A stretch of DNA of 64,000 bases from Oxalobacteraceae bacterium OTU3CINTB1 (GTDB taxonomy: Bacteria; Pseudomonadota; Gammaproteobacteria; Burkholderiales; Burkholderiaceae_D), in the NCBI GenBank assembly GCA_024123955.1, contig CP099652.1, positions 3,162,001 to 3,226,000 of the forward strand, given 5' to 3'. The translations under genes were made by a program, and so were the position numbers. Below are positions 9,312-18,453 of this stretch, piece by piece; positions within the stretch are counted from its first letter, which is position 1; every line of letters begins with the position of its first letter. The notes below the pieces were generated by a model. It searched no databases. It saw nothing but the letters and a program-made list of their open reading frames with translations, and was not told where the DNA came from.

Positions 9312-9692
9312 TTACGCTTCGGTGGTCTTGCCGTAGGCGGCTGCGTCCAGCAGGCCGTCGATCGCGCCGGCGTCGGTCGGCTTGATCTTGAACAGCCAGG
9401 CGGCGTAGGCGTCGGTGTTGATCGATTCCGGGGCGCTGGCCACGTCTTCGTTGACGGCGATGACTTCGCCCGACACCGGTGCGTAGATGTCGCTGGCCGC
9501 CTTGACCGATTCCACCACGGCGGCGTCGTCGCCGGCCGTGTAGCTCTTGCCGACCTTCGGCAGTTCGACGAAGACGATGTCGCCCAGCGCGTCCTGCGCG
9601 TACTCGGTGATGCCGACGGTGACGGTGCCGTCCGACTCAGCGCGTACCCATTCGTGGGATTCGGTGTACTTCAGGTCTGCAGGAATATTCAT
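9312..9692 (-). CDS. gcvH: Glycine cleavage system H protein
   Basis: 126 residues. This is the lipoyl carrier that shuttles the aminomethyl group between GcvP, GcvT and the L protein. The lipoylation site is [15 protein letters not shown] with Lys64. The beginning ([17 protein letters not shown]) is typical. It lies between gcvT (about 70 bases upstream) and gcvP (3 bases downstream) in one minus-strand operon. Confidence 0.97.
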   Translation of the reverse strand: MNIPADLKYTESHEWVRAESDGTVTVGITEYAQDALGDIVFVELPKVGKSYTAGDDAAVVESVKAASDIYAPVSGEVIAVNEDVASAPESINTDAYAAWLFKIKPTDAGAIDGLLDAAAYGKTTEA

Positions 9693-9762
9693 GTAAGGCT
9701 CCAGATGGGTAGGGGGCTAGTCGGGGTGCTAATCAGGGTACGAAGCAGGATACTAAATCAAT

Positions 9763-10884
9763 TTAAACAGCGAGGATTTTACCGTTGCGGACGAACGGCA
9801 GCTTGACCACCGAGGCGGCCAGCTTCTTGTCGCGGATCTCGACGTGCACGGTGTCGCCGACGGCCACGCCGTTGGGCACGCGCGCCAGCGCGATGGCCTG
9901 CTGCATGGTCGGGCTGAAGGTGCCGCTGGTGATCTCGCCGACGGCGTCGGTGCCGGCTACGATGACTTTCTGGTGGGCGCGCAGCACGCCGCCTTTTTCG
10001 CGCAGGATCAAGCCGACGAATTGGGCGTTCTGGCCCATCGCCTGCAAGGCAGCTTTGCCGATGAAATCGCGCTCGGACACCAGGTCGATGGTCCACGCCA
10101 GGCCGGCGTCGAGCGGGTTGACGGTTTCGTCCATGTCCTGGCCGTACAGGTTCATGCCCGCTTCCAGACGCAGCGTGTCGCGGGCGCCCAGGCCGGCCGG
10201 CTTGACGCCGGCGGCGGCCAGCGTGTTCCACAGCTTCTCGGCCTGGTCGGCGGCGACACCGATCTCGAAGCCGTCTTCGCCGGTGTAGCCGGTGCGGGCG
10301 ATCATCGCCTCGCCGAAGGCGGCGCTGTGCGCGAAGGCGACGTTGAACGGTTTCATGTCGGCGGTGCCTGCCTTCGATTCGGGGATCACGTCCCACACCT
10401 TGGCGCGCGCGTTCGGGCCCTGCACGGCGATCAGCGCCATGGCGTTATCACCATCCCGGCGCTGCGTGATCGTCACGCCGCTGTTGGTGGCGGCGTTCTG
10501 CGCCTGCATCCACGCCACGTCTTTTTCGGCGGTGCCGGCGTTGACGACCAGGCGGAACCAGCTTTCGTCGATGAAGTAGACGATCAAGTCGTCGATGACA
10601 AAGCCCTGCGGATTGAGCATGCACGAGTACAGCGCCTTGCCCGACACCTGCAGCTTGTCGACGTTGTTGGCCAGCAGGCCGCGCAGGAAGGCGCGCACGT
10701 TGGCGCCCTTGATGTCGACCACGCACATGTGGGCGACGTCGAACATGCCGACGTCGGTGCGCACGGCGTTGTGTTCTTCGATCTGCGATCCGTAGTTGAC
10801 GGGCATGTCCCAACCGCCGAAATCGACCATCTTGGCGCCGGCGGCGCGGTGTGCGTTATTGAGTGGGGTGGCTTTGAGCGTCAT
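9763..10884 (-). CDS. gcvT: Aminomethyltransferase, glycine cleavage T protein
   Basis: 373 residues from [14 protein letters not shown]. It transfers the methylene carbon from the H protein to tetrahydrofolate and releases ammonia. Recognisable are [46 protein letters not shown], and the C-terminal [19 protein letters not shown]. The ATG at 10884 is chosen because GAGGAATT lies just before it; an in-frame ATG 15 bases upstream lacks a site. It is the first gene of the operon, just behind the glycine riboswitch. Confidence 0.96.
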   Translation of the reverse strand: MTLKATPLNNAHRAAGAKMVDFGGWDMPVNYGSQIEEHNAVRTDVGMFDVAHMCVVDIKGANVRAFLRGLLANNVDKLQVSGKALYSCMLNPQGFVIDDLIVYFIDESWFRLVVNAGTAEKDVAWMQAQNAATNSGVTITQRRDGDNAMALIAVQGPNARAKVWDVIPESKAGTADMKPFNVAFAHSAAFGEAMIARTGYTGEDGFEIGVAADQAEKLWNTLAAAGVKPAGLGARDTLRLEAGMNLYGQDMDETVNPLDAGLAWTIDLVSERDFIGKAALQAMGQNAQFVGLILREKGGVLRAHQKVIVAGTDAVGEITSGTFSPTMQQAIALARVPNGVAVGDTVHVEIRDKKLAASVVKLPFVRNGKILAV

Positions 10885-10967
10885 AATTCCTCGGTCCATA
10901 TCGAAAAGGGGTTAACAGAACATACAAGGAACGGCTAAAAAGCTGTTTCCACAATGATCGCAGACCC

Positions 10968-11219
10968 CTCTGTCCTTGGTACCTGAGAGATTACGGGCGA
11001 ATCGACGCGAAGTCGAACTCGATTCCCGTGCGCCCCTTCGGTGGGCCGCCGGCGTGTGCCGCGGCCGCTCTCCAGAGTTGGACCAGTTGGCATCCCGCCG
11101 CGATAGATTATCGAACGGCGGCCGCGCTGGTCCCTTGATCGGTCCTTTTGCCTGAGAGTTTTTGGGTAGTGCCCCTTCGGCGGCTGCGTTGGCGTATCGC
11201 CCGCAACCCTCTCCCGATC
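10968..11219 (-). promoter_or_regulatory. Tandem glycine riboswitch in the gcvT leader
   Basis: On the minus strand there are two glycine aptamers. Aptamer 1 is 11219-11137, closed by GATCGG/CCGATC, and contains CCGAAGGGGCA and CTCTCAGGCAAAAGGACC. Aptamer 2 is 11077-10968, closed by CTCTG/CAGAG, and contains ACCGAAGGGGC and TCTCTCAGGTACCAAGGACA. These two signature pairs define the Rfam glycine class. It lies about 80 bases before gcvT, so glycine should switch on expression of its own degradation operon. The 54-base linker forms a nested hairpin of its own. Confidence 0.95.
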
Positions 11220-11229
11220 AAGACTCGGG

Positions 11230-11258
11230 AATATATGTCAGAAGGGCCTGAATGTCAA
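11230..11258 (-). promoter_or_regulatory. Consensus sigma-70 promoter of the riboswitch-gcvTHP transcript
   Basis: On the minus strand there is a perfect TTGACA at 11258-11253, a 17-base spacer, and TATATT at 11235-11230. Transcription should start near 11223, only a few bases before the first riboswitch stem. The near-consensus strength fits an operon controlled after initiation, by the riboswitch. Confidence 0.88.
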
Positions 11259-11376
11259 TCTTGCGGGCAGGGCTGGACGGGGTGGTGGGCGGGGGCGCGC
11301 ACGAATGGCGTGCAATAAAAACGCTATATAAACAACTATTTGCTAGAATAAATCACACTTATTCGAGAGCCCACCC

Positions 11377-11937
11377 ATGAGCCAAGATCCAAATTCCTAC
11401 GAGGGCCACGCGTGGTTCACCCTGTCAGGCGACGTCAACAGTGACATGGTGCGCCGTGTCTTCGACGCCGTTGCCGATATGACGGAGGACCGCATCACCA
11501 CCGCCCACATCCTGATCCAGTCCAACGGCGGCTATGTCAGCGACGGCATCTGTCTGTACAACTACCTGAGCAAGTTGCCGATCAAGATCGTCACCTACAA
11601 CGCCGGCGCGGTGGCGTCCATCGCCGTGATCCTGTTCCTGTCCGGCGAGGAGCGTTATGCCAGCGACACGGCGCGCTTCATGGTGCACAAATCGCACGCC
11701 AGCGCGCCGCACGGCGCCCGGCCGGACGCGTTGCGCATCATCGTCGAAGGCTTGCAAGCCGACGACGCCCGCACCGAGCAGATCCTGCGCGAACACGTCA
11801 AGCTCACCGAGGAGCACTGGCGTACGCACGCGTACTCCGACCTGCACCTGACGGCGGCCGAGGGCGTGGCGGTGGGGATGGTCAACGCGGTGAAGGACTT
11901 TGTGCCGCCGCGCGGACAGCGCGTGGCCAATATTTGA
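11377..11937 (+). CDS. ClpP-like serine protease, stand-alone
   Basis: 186 residues with the ClpP/crotonase fold. The HILIQSNGGYVSDGICLYNYL stretch corresponds to the oxyanion-hole region. The catalytic Ser is in AGAVASIAVILFLSG (Ser81), the His in FMVHKSHA (His104), and the Asp probably in AYSDLHLTAAEG (Asp155). The usual housekeeping ClpP signature (MGA after the Ser) is replaced by IAV. No clpX, clpA or tig lies nearby, so this is an accessory ClpP-like peptidase, not the main ClpP. A TAGAAT that could be a -10 element lies about 28 bases upstream of the ATG. Substrate and partner ATPase are unknown. Confidence 0.8.
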   Translation: MSQDPNSYEGHAWFTLSGDVNSDMVRRVFDAVADMTEDRITTAHILIQSNGGYVSDGICLYNYLSKLPIKIVTYNAGAVASIAVILFLSGEERYASDTARFMVHKSHASAPHGARPDALRIIVEGLQADDARTEQILREHVKLTEEHWRTHAYSDLHLTAAEGVAVGMVNAVKDFVPPRGQRVANI

Positions 11938-11955
11938 TTGCAGGATGAAACGGGA

Positions 11956-11976
11956 GCGGCGCCAGGGAGGCGCCGC
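11956..11976. terminator. GC-rich hairpin after the ClpP-like gene (weak terminator candidate)
   Basis: An 8-base perfect stem GCGGCGCC / GGCGCCGC with a 5-base loop lies 18 bases after the stop codon. There is no T-run, so it may only slow polymerase or protect the 3' end. Confidence 0.3.
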
Positions 11977-12004
11977 CGATGCCGCTAATTATGGTGGAGC
12001 CTGA

Positions 12005-12199
12005 TTAGCGGTTTTTGTTGCCCGTCTGTTTGTTGCCGTCGTTTTTATGGCTTTGCCGGCCGGCTTCCACATGCTGCTCATGGGTGCCGCCCTGGGTGCC
12101 GGAGCGCGAGCCGCTGGACGACCCTTTGTCGCCCGATTGCTTGCTGCTGCCTTGACTGGAGCCTTGCTTGCTGCCACCGCTTTTTTGATTCGAGTTCAT
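12005..12199 (-). CDS. Small KGG-like stress protein
   Basis: 64 residues starting MNSNQKSGGSKQGSSQ. It is almost wholly Gly, Ser, Lys, Gln and Asn and is probably disordered. Near the C-terminus GGTHEQHVEAGRQSHKND resembles the KGG/GsiB-type repeat found in general-stress small proteins. The start is fixed by GGAAC just before the ATG. It stands alone between the ClpP-like gene and a chemoreceptor. Function inferred only from composition and the single repeat. Confidence 0.65.
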   Translation of the reverse strand: MNSNQKSGGSKQGSSQGSSKQSGDKGSSSGSRSGTQGGTHEQHVEAGRQSHKNDGNKQTGNKNR

Positions 12200-12370
12200 T
12201 TTAGTTCCTTTGTGAAAGTGAAAGAACGTACTCGCCACAAGCGCGCCGTGCTGACTGGAAAAACGGTGACACCGTGCGCGTTTCTGGTAGAGCAATGATG
12301 CGTTTTCGCTCAGGCACTTGCTATCGGAGTGCGTCTTGGGGGGCTGTAGGAACATGCCTCGCACTCGTCA

Positions 12371-14200
12371 TTAAAACTCTTCCCATTCGACCTCACTGTT
12401 GAGCTTGCCGGATGCCTTACCCAGTCCGCTGGCGGCGCCGGCGCGGGCGGGCGGACGGCGTGGCGCGACCGTGCGTTTTCCCGGCAAGGGCAGTGCCGGC
12501 TTGATCCGTTCGCGGCGCGCGCCGGCGGTGGCGAGCGCCGGCGGCGTCTCCTCGTCGTCGCGCATGTCCGCCGCGCCTGTCATCCCGGCGGTGCCGCGCG
12601 TTTTGAGCGGCTCGGCGGCGCGCAGCGGCTGCCGCGCCCGCGCGTCCCGGTCCGCGCCGTCGTGCACGGCGAACGCACCGATCGCCTCGTTCAGCTTGCC
12701 CGTTTCGTCGCGCATCGACGACGCTGCGGCGGCCGCCTGCTCGACCAGCGCGGCGTTTTGCTGTGTCACCTGATCCATCGCCGCGATCGCCCGGTTGACT
12801 TGTTCCAGGCCGGCCGTTTGCTCGGCGCTGGCGTCGGCGATCTCTCCGATCAGCCCGGTTACCCGCTGGACGCTGCCCACCACCTCGTCCATCGTCAAGC
12901 GTGCCTGGTCGGCCAGCTGCGTGCCGCGCACCACCTTGTCGACCGAGTCGTCGATCAGGCTTTTGATCTCCTTGGCGGCCGCCGCGCTGCGCTGGGCCAG
13001 GTTGCGCACCTCGGAGGCGACGACGGCGAAGCCGCGTCCTTGCTCGCCGGCACGGGCCGCTTCCACCGCAGCGTTAAGCGCCAGGATATTGGTCTGGAAC
13101 GCGATCCCGTCGATGACGCCGATGATTTCCGCGATTTTCTTCGAGCTGTCGTTGATCGACGCCATCGTGCCGACCACTTGGCCGACATCGCTGCCGCCGC
13201 GCACCGCCACCGCCGACGCCGACACGGCAAGCTTGTTGGCCTGCACCGCGTGCTCGGCGTTTTGTTTGACGGTGGCCGTCAGCTGCTCCATCGACGAGGC
13301 GGTCTCTTCCAGCGAGGCGGCCTGCTGCTCGGTGCGGCTCGACAAGTCCAGATTGCCCTCGGCGATCTCGGCCGACGCCTGGCCGATCGCCCGCGCGCCG
13401 CTTTGCACCTGGGCGATCATCGTCATCAGGCTGTCGTTCATATGTTGCATCGCCTGCAGCAGCTTGCCGGTTTCATTGTTCGACCGTATCTCGATGCGGG
13501 TGCTCAAGTCGCCGTCGGCAATGCGCTGCGCCACCAGCATCACTTGCTGCAGCGGCGCCGAGATCGAGCGCGCCAGCCACAACGCCAGCAGCACGCCAAA
13601 GCCGATCGCGGCCGAGAGCAGGGCCAGCGTGACGATGCGCCCGGCCAGGTACGCCTGGTCGGCGCCGCGCGCCGCCTGCCGGCCGCCTTCGAGATTGCTG
13701 GACAGTAATTTGTCGAGCTGGCCGCTGACGGCGTCGAACGCCGGCAGCGACGAGCCCTTGAGCACCGCGACCGCCTCGTCCTTTTTACCGTCGTTGGCCA
13801 GCGCCATCATTTTGTCGTGCTCGAGCAGGTAGGAAGCGGCCATCCGTTGTAATTCCGCCGCCTGCGGCATGAGGTTTGCATCGTTGATGGTCTTGCCGAG
13901 CTTGTCAGCATTGTCACGGAACGCGGATAGTGCGAGACTTAGTTTTTGCTCGGAACCGTCGATGCTGGCCTTGTCGCTGATCACCACGTGTTCGAGCTTG
14001 CGCAATTCCTGCACATTGTTTTTGAGCGACAGCACGGCGATCGATTGCGGCAGCCAAGTGTCGGACAGCTGCGTCGACGCGCGGTCGATGTCGCCCATGC
14101 GCGCGAGTGAACTCAGGCCCAGCAGCACGGTCAGGACCAGCACGGTGGCGAAGGCAATCAGCAATTTGCTGGAGGTTTCCAGGTTATGCAGGAATTTCAT
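12371..14200 (-). CDS. Methyl-accepting chemotaxis protein
   Basis: 609 residues from MKFLHNLETSSKLLIAF. It has transmembrane helix 1 (about 11-31), a four-helix-bundle periplasmic domain (about 35-185), transmembrane helix 2 (about 190-210), HAMP, and a coiled-coil signalling domain with the canonical tip ([20 protein letters not shown], then [20 protein letters not shown]). The long C-terminal tail is Pro/Ala/Arg-rich and ends GKLNSEVEWEEF, an acidic-aromatic pentapeptide-like end of the kind that tethers CheR/CheB. The upstream 85 codons of the open frame lack receptor sequence and are excluded. The ligand is unknown. Confidence 0.92.
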   Translation of the reverse strand: MKFLHNLETSSKLLIAFATVLVLTVLLGLSSLARMGDIDRASTQLSDTWLPQSIAVLSLKNNVQELRKLEHVVISDKASIDGSEQKLSLALSAFRDNADKLGKTINDANLMPQAAELQRMAASYLLEHDKMMALANDGKKDEAVAVLKGSSLPAFDAVSGQLDKLLSSNLEGGRQAARGADQAYLAGRIVTLALLSAAIGFGVLLALWLARSISAPLQQVMLVAQRIADGDLSTRIEIRSNNETGKLLQAMQHMNDSLMTMIAQVQSGARAIGQASAEIAEGNLDLSSRTEQQAASLEETASSMEQLTATVKQNAEHAVQANKLAVSASAVAVRGGSDVGQVVGTMASINDSSKKIAEIIGVIDGIAFQTNILALNAAVEAARAGEQGRGFAVVASEVRNLAQRSAAAAKEIKSLIDDSVDKVVRGTQLADQARLTMDEVVGSVQRVTGLIGEIADASAEQTAGLEQVNRAIAAMDQVTQQNAALVEQAAAAASSMRDETGKLNEAIGAFAVHDGADRDARARQPLRAAEPLKTRGTAGMTGAADMRDDEETPPALATAGARRERIKPALPLPGKRTVAPRRPPARAGAASGLGKASGKLNSEVEWEEF

Positions 14201-14439
14201 GGATGTCCTTGGTGAGGGAAGCGACGGCGAGGGCGGGAGCGGGGCGGACCAGATAATGATGTTAAGCAAAGTCCAAGCTTGTTCATTGCGCCTCGTCAAA
14301 GCAGTTGTTGGAACGAGGAAAGTGGTACACAGCCCGCAAGGGGCAAAAAAAATCGCCGATTCTTTCACTGCTGGTATTGCCATGAGGAAATACTGTGTAA
14401 GAATGGGGTCTACGGATCGATCACCAGCGGGCCGACACG

Positions 14440-16824
14440 ATGGCGAATACTTCAACCACCCCGAGCACCAGCGGCGCGCCGATAAAGACGGTAACGCCGC
14501 GGCATGGCTTGCTGGAGGACTTGATCGGCATCGCCGTCAAGCACGCGGGCGATCAATATCTGGCACTGGCGGCCAAGCTGGCCGGCGCGCTGATCGACGC
14601 CACCGACGGCGATACACGGGCCATCCAGCAACGGCTGCGCGCCGGCAATTTGCTGCGTAACCGCCATTTCGCGTTCTTGCATCTGGCGACGGAGGCATTG
14701 GAAAACACGCTGCGCCAGGAGATCGCCCAGTTGGCGCCGGCCGCCAAAGACAAACGTAGCGGCGCCGGGCAGCCGATGTCGCTGGTGCCGTTCGACGAAA
14801 TGGACAAAAGGGTGGCGCTCGGCGGCGCCAGCAAACCGTTCGAATCGCTGCATTCGGACGCGTTGCAGACGCTCAATGTGCGGCTGGCGTTCTTGCTGGG
14901 CCGCGATATCTTGCGCGTGAGCCAGAATCCGTTTCGTCCCGAGGTGTTCCTGGCGGCCTTGCAGCGGGCCTGGCTGCAATTCGATCCCGAGCCGGAGTCG
15001 GCGCCGTTGTTGCAACCGCTTGTCAAACCCGGCATGTTTATCGAACTGGGACCGATGCTCGAAGCGCTGAACCTGGCATTGCAGGGCAAGGGCGTAATGC
15101 CGGGCTTTGTGGATGGCTACAAGGGCCGCAAGGCCGACGCTGCCAAGCAAGCGGCGGGCGCCCGCGCGCGCGGCAACCAGGCGGCTTTGGCCCAGCAACT
15201 GCGCCAGTTCTTCGCCTCCAGCGACGTCGCCGGTTCGGCCGCCGGCCAGATCGTCGACAACATCGCCGGCGGCCTGCTGCAAGGCGCCGGCGTTATCGAT
15301 CCGGGCATTCCGGATGTGCCGATGCCGGCGCTGAACGCGGGCGGCGTCTGGGTCCAGGGGGCGGCACAAGGTTTCCAGTCGCGCGGCGTTAGCAACGAGC
15401 AGGCGCAGCGGCAGTCGCAGATCGGCGCCAGGCAGCCGCTGTTCGCCTATCTGGCGCAGTTGCAGGCGACGGCGGCGACCGCGGCGGGCAAGCACGGATC
15501 GGACGGCGAGCCGGCCGCAAGCGCCGCCGCCATGCCGGCCAACGTTTTCTACCTGCCCAACATCAAGCAAAGCATGCCGCAAGGCAGCCTGACGCGCGCC
15601 GACGAAAGCACCTTCGATTTGCTGACAGCGATCTTCGACACCGTTTTCCGCGACCAGAACATTTCGCAGGAGATACGCGACCTGATCCGTTTCCTGCAGA
15701 TTCCCGTGCTCAAGGCCGCGCTGGTCGACAAGAACTTCTTCTTCCAGGAGGAACACCCGGCGCGCCGCATGATCGATCTGCTGTCGCGCATGGGCTGGGA
15801 GCAGCGCAATGGGCCGGAAGATCCGTTGTTCAAGGCGATGCAGCGCAGCGTCGACCGCGTCGGCCGCGACTACGACCATGAACTGTCGGTATTCGCCCAG
15901 GCCGTCAACGAGCTGGAAGCGTCGATCCTGGCCGAAGAACGGGTCGCCGCGGCCACCATCGCCGAGCCGATCGCCGCCGCGCTGAAGCAGGAAAAGATGG
16001 CGGAAGCGGGCAAGCTGGCGAAAAACGCCGTGGCCCTGCGCATCGGCACCGGCGAGGTCATCGCGGTGGTGGAAGCGTTCCTCGAACAGCGCTGGGTCTC
16101 GGTGCTGACCGTCGCCTACAGCATCGAGGACGGCAAGCCGGGCGCCGTCAACAACGCCACCAGGGCCATGGACGAACTGATCTGGAGCGTGCGCCCCAAG
16201 CTGAACGCCGACGACCGCAAGCTGCTGATCTCCAAACTGCCCGGGATGCTGGCCACATTGAACAAGTGGCTCGACGCGATCAAGTGGCAGGACGCCGACC
16301 GCCTGCAATTCTTTGCCGAGCTGGCCGAGTGCCACGCGTCCATCGTGCGCGCGCCGCTGGACCTGTCGCCGGAACGTCAGCTGGACATATCGGTGCAGGT
16401 GGCGAAGCAGGCCGCCGAGCGGCGTCTGGAACTGCAGGCGAAGGCCGAGGCGGCCGACCAAGCCGAAGCCGAGACGCGCGCCAGCCAGCCGGAGCTCGAA
16501 GCGGCCGAGGAGGAGGCCGCCATCGAAGTCGAGGGGCTCAGGCGCGGCATGTGGCTGGAGTTCGCGCAGCCGGACGGCGGCCGGCGCCAGGTCAAGCTTG
16601 CATGGATCAGTCCGCTTCGCACGCTGTATATTTTCTCGACCGCGTCGCGGCAGGAGGCTTTTTCGCTATCGGGCGAGCAATTGGCGCGGCAATTCCGGGA
16701 TGCCACCGCGCGGGTGGTGCGCAACGACGGCGTGGTGGCCATGGCGCTGTCCGAAGCGCTGGCGCGCGGCGCCGTCAACGACGCCTCGGCCGATCCGGCT
16801 CGGCGCGCGTCCACTTCAGGCTGA
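14440..16824 (+). CDS. DUF1631 family protein
   Basis: 794 residues, soluble and largely helical, with no signal or membrane segment. The layout matches the betaproteobacterial DUF1631 family: an N-terminal helical region (HGLLEDLIGIAVKHAG), a central part with DLIRFLQIPVLKAALVDKNFF and PARRMIDLLSRMGW, and a C-terminal small beta domain around LRRGMWLEFAQPDGGRRQVK (about 690-770) that resembles a degenerate PilZ fold. Function is not established; members are often linked to surface or c-di-GMP traits. It is divergent from the chemoreceptor and convergent with the LysE gene. Confidence 0.85.
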   Translation: MANTSTTPSTSGAPIKTVTPRHGLLEDLIGIAVKHAGDQYLALAAKLAGALIDATDGDTRAIQQRLRAGNLLRNRHFAFLHLATEALENTLRQEIAQLAPAAKDKRSGAGQPMSLVPFDEMDKRVALGGASKPFESLHSDALQTLNVRLAFLLGRDILRVSQNPFRPEVFLAALQRAWLQFDPEPESAPLLQPLVKPGMFIELGPMLEALNLALQGKGVMPGFVDGYKGRKADAAKQAAGARARGNQAALAQQLRQFFASSDVAGSAAGQIVDNIAGGLLQGAGVIDPGIPDVPMPALNAGGVWVQGAAQGFQSRGVSNEQAQRQSQIGARQPLFAYLAQLQATAATAAGKHGSDGEPAASAAAMPANVFYLPNIKQSMPQGSLTRADESTFDLLTAIFDTVFRDQNISQEIRDLIRFLQIPVLKAALVDKNFFFQEEHPARRMIDLLSRMGWEQRNGPEDPLFKAMQRSVDRVGRDYDHELSVFAQAVNELEASILAEERVAAATIAEPIAAALKQEKMAEAGKLAKNAVALRIGTGEVIAVVEAFLEQRWVSVLTVAYSIEDGKPGAVNNATRAMDELIWSVRPKLNADDRKLLISKLPGMLATLNKWLDAIKWQDADRLQFFAELAECHASIVRAPLDLSPERQLDISVQVAKQAAERRLELQAKAEAADQAEAETRASQPELEAAEEEAAIEVEGLRRGMWLEFAQPDGGRRQVKLAWISPLRTLYIFSTASRQEAFSLSGEQLARQFRDATARVVRNDGVVAMALSEALARGAVNDASADPARRASTSG

Positions 16825-16844
16825 CCTCGGTCCGACGCGTCTGT

Positions 16845-17483
16845 TTACTTGACGGTCAGCAGCGCGCCGCCCATGCCGATGAACAAGGCGCCGGTGGTGC
16901 GCTTGGTGAAGCGCGAACGGGCCGCGCTCTGGCGCACCCGGCGCTTCATCCACGACGCGCACACCACATAAAAGAAGTGCGACAGCAGGCTGCACGCGGT
17001 GAAGGTCGACGTCAGCAGCAGGAAGCGCATCGGGTCGATATGGTCCGGCGGCATGAATTGGGGGAACACGGCGGTGAAGAACAGGATCGCCTTGGGATTG
17101 CTGATCGCCACCAGCAGGCCGGAGCGGAACGTGCTCCAGCGGCTGGCCAGCGCCACCGGCGCCGCCTGGGCCGCGTCATCGGCCTGGGCCGGCGCCTTCG
17201 ACGCCTGGCGCCAGGTTTTCACGCCGAGATAGATCAGATAGGCGGCGCCGGCCACCTTGACCGCGCCAAAAGCCAGCGCCGAGGTCTTGAGCACCAGGCC
17301 GAGGCCGGCGACGGCGGTGGTGGCGACGATGAACACACCGAGTGCGTTGCCCAGCGAGCTATACAAGGCGCGCCGCGCGCCTTGCGTGGCGGCCGTCGAG
17401 ATGGCCATCAGCACGCCCGGCCCCGGACTGAAGGCCGCCGCCAGGGAAACGGAGAGGAATAACAGCCAGGTCGAGAGTGTCAT
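16845..17483 (-). CDS. LysE/RhtB family amino-acid exporter
   Basis: 212 residues from MTLSTWLLFLSVSLAAAFSPGPG. The FSPGPGVLMAIS motif in the first helix, GNALGVFIVATT, and SNPKAILFFTAVFPQF in the fourth segment are the family signatures. About six transmembrane helices. The family exports amino acids or derivatives such as homoserine lactone across the inner membrane. The upstream 33 in-frame codons are not hydrophobic in the right way and are excluded. The substrate cannot be told. Confidence 0.9.
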   Translation of the reverse strand: MTLSTWLLFLSVSLAAAFSPGPGVLMAISTAATQGARRALYSSLGNALGVFIVATTAVAGLGLVLKTSALAFGAVKVAGAAYLIYLGVKTWRQASKAPAQADDAAQAAPVALASRWSTFRSGLLVAISNPKAILFFTAVFPQFMPPDHIDPMRFLLLTSTFTACSLLSHFFYVVCASWMKRRVRQSAARSRFTKRTTGALFIGMGGALLTVK

Positions 17484-17698
17484 AAAGCGTATCCGATCAA
17501 ACAACAGTGAGCATAGGCAACAGTATGCCACGCCGCCGCCGAAGCTGCCGGCGGCCCTCTTTATCCGCCTGCCGGCACGCATTTTGCGTGCTTATCTTTT
17601 GCCTTATTCAAGTTGATTGACGGCAATTGTTCGGTCAAATACGGCTGGGTGTGTTTTAATGATGGTGCAGTGCAAAAAAATTGAAAGGCGGTGATTGG

Positions 17699-18328
17699 AT
17701 GATGTGGTGGCATGCTTTAAGCGTAGCGGGTAGTTTGGCGGTAACGGGACCCATCGGGGTGGCGATCGGCGTATGGCTGCTTGCGGGCAAGTCGTGGAGA
17801 CTTTCCTGGATGTGGGCGCTGTTGTTCGGCATCGGCATGACCCTGGTGGTCGTGACCAAAATGGCGTTCGTGGGCTGGGGGATCGGCGTCGCGTCGGTCG
17901 AGTTCGCGGGCTTTAGCGGCCACGCGATGCGCGCCGCAGCCGTCTATCCGGTCGCCGCCTTCCTTGCCTTCCGTAGCTCCAGCAGTAACGCCAGGTATGC
18001 GGCCACCGCCGCCGGGGTCGTCTTCGCCATCCTGATCGCCATTTCGCGCGTGCCCATGATGGCGCATTCGGTCTCCGAATCGGTCACCGGCAGCATCCTG
18101 GGGCTGGCGGTCGCCGCCGCCTTCATCCGCTTCGCCAGCACCGAGCAGCACTGGGCGCTCAGCCGCATGCTGGTCGTGCTGTGCCTGCCGATCGTATTGA
18201 TCGCGCCGCGTGTCGAACCGGTGCCGGCGGAGCAATGGATCACCGAGGCCGCGCTGTATCTCTCCGGCCGCGACCAGCCCTACACCCGCGCCATGTGGGC
18301 CGAGTCCAAGCACCGCGCGCACCAGTAG
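17699..18328 (+). CDS. PAP2-like membrane phosphatase
   Basis: 209 residues with about six membrane segments. FSGHAMRAAAVYP (about 72-84) and SRVPMMAHSVSESVTGSILG (about 116-135) match motifs 2 and 3 of the type 2 phosphatidic acid phosphatase superfamily (SGH and SRxxxxxH). The first motif (KxxxxxxRP) is not evident. The start ATG-ATG follows AAAGGCGG; a TTG further upstream is less likely. It is likely to act on a lipid or undecaprenyl phosphate, but loss of motif 1 makes the activity uncertain. It lies upstream of smc in the same direction with a gap of about 125 bases. Confidence 0.7.
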   Translation: MMWWHALSVAGSLAVTGPIGVAIGVWLLAGKSWRLSWMWALLFGIGMTLVVVTKMAFVGWGIGVASVEFAGFSGHAMRAAAVYPVAAFLAFRSSSSNARYAATAAGVVFAILIAISRVPMMAHSVSESVTGSILGLAVAAAFIRFASTEQHWALSRMLVVLCLPIVLIAPRVEPVPAEQWITEAALYLSGRDQPYTRAMWAESKHRAHQ

Positions 18329-18453
18329 GGCGCCACGCCGGGCGTGGGTCCCGGCTGCGGCTGGGGTCCGTCCCTCAACCGGGGTTTCAACCTTATTTAA
18401 TGCGCTAAATGGTATTATTGTGATCTTTTACAGCCCATAGCCCAGATAATCAC

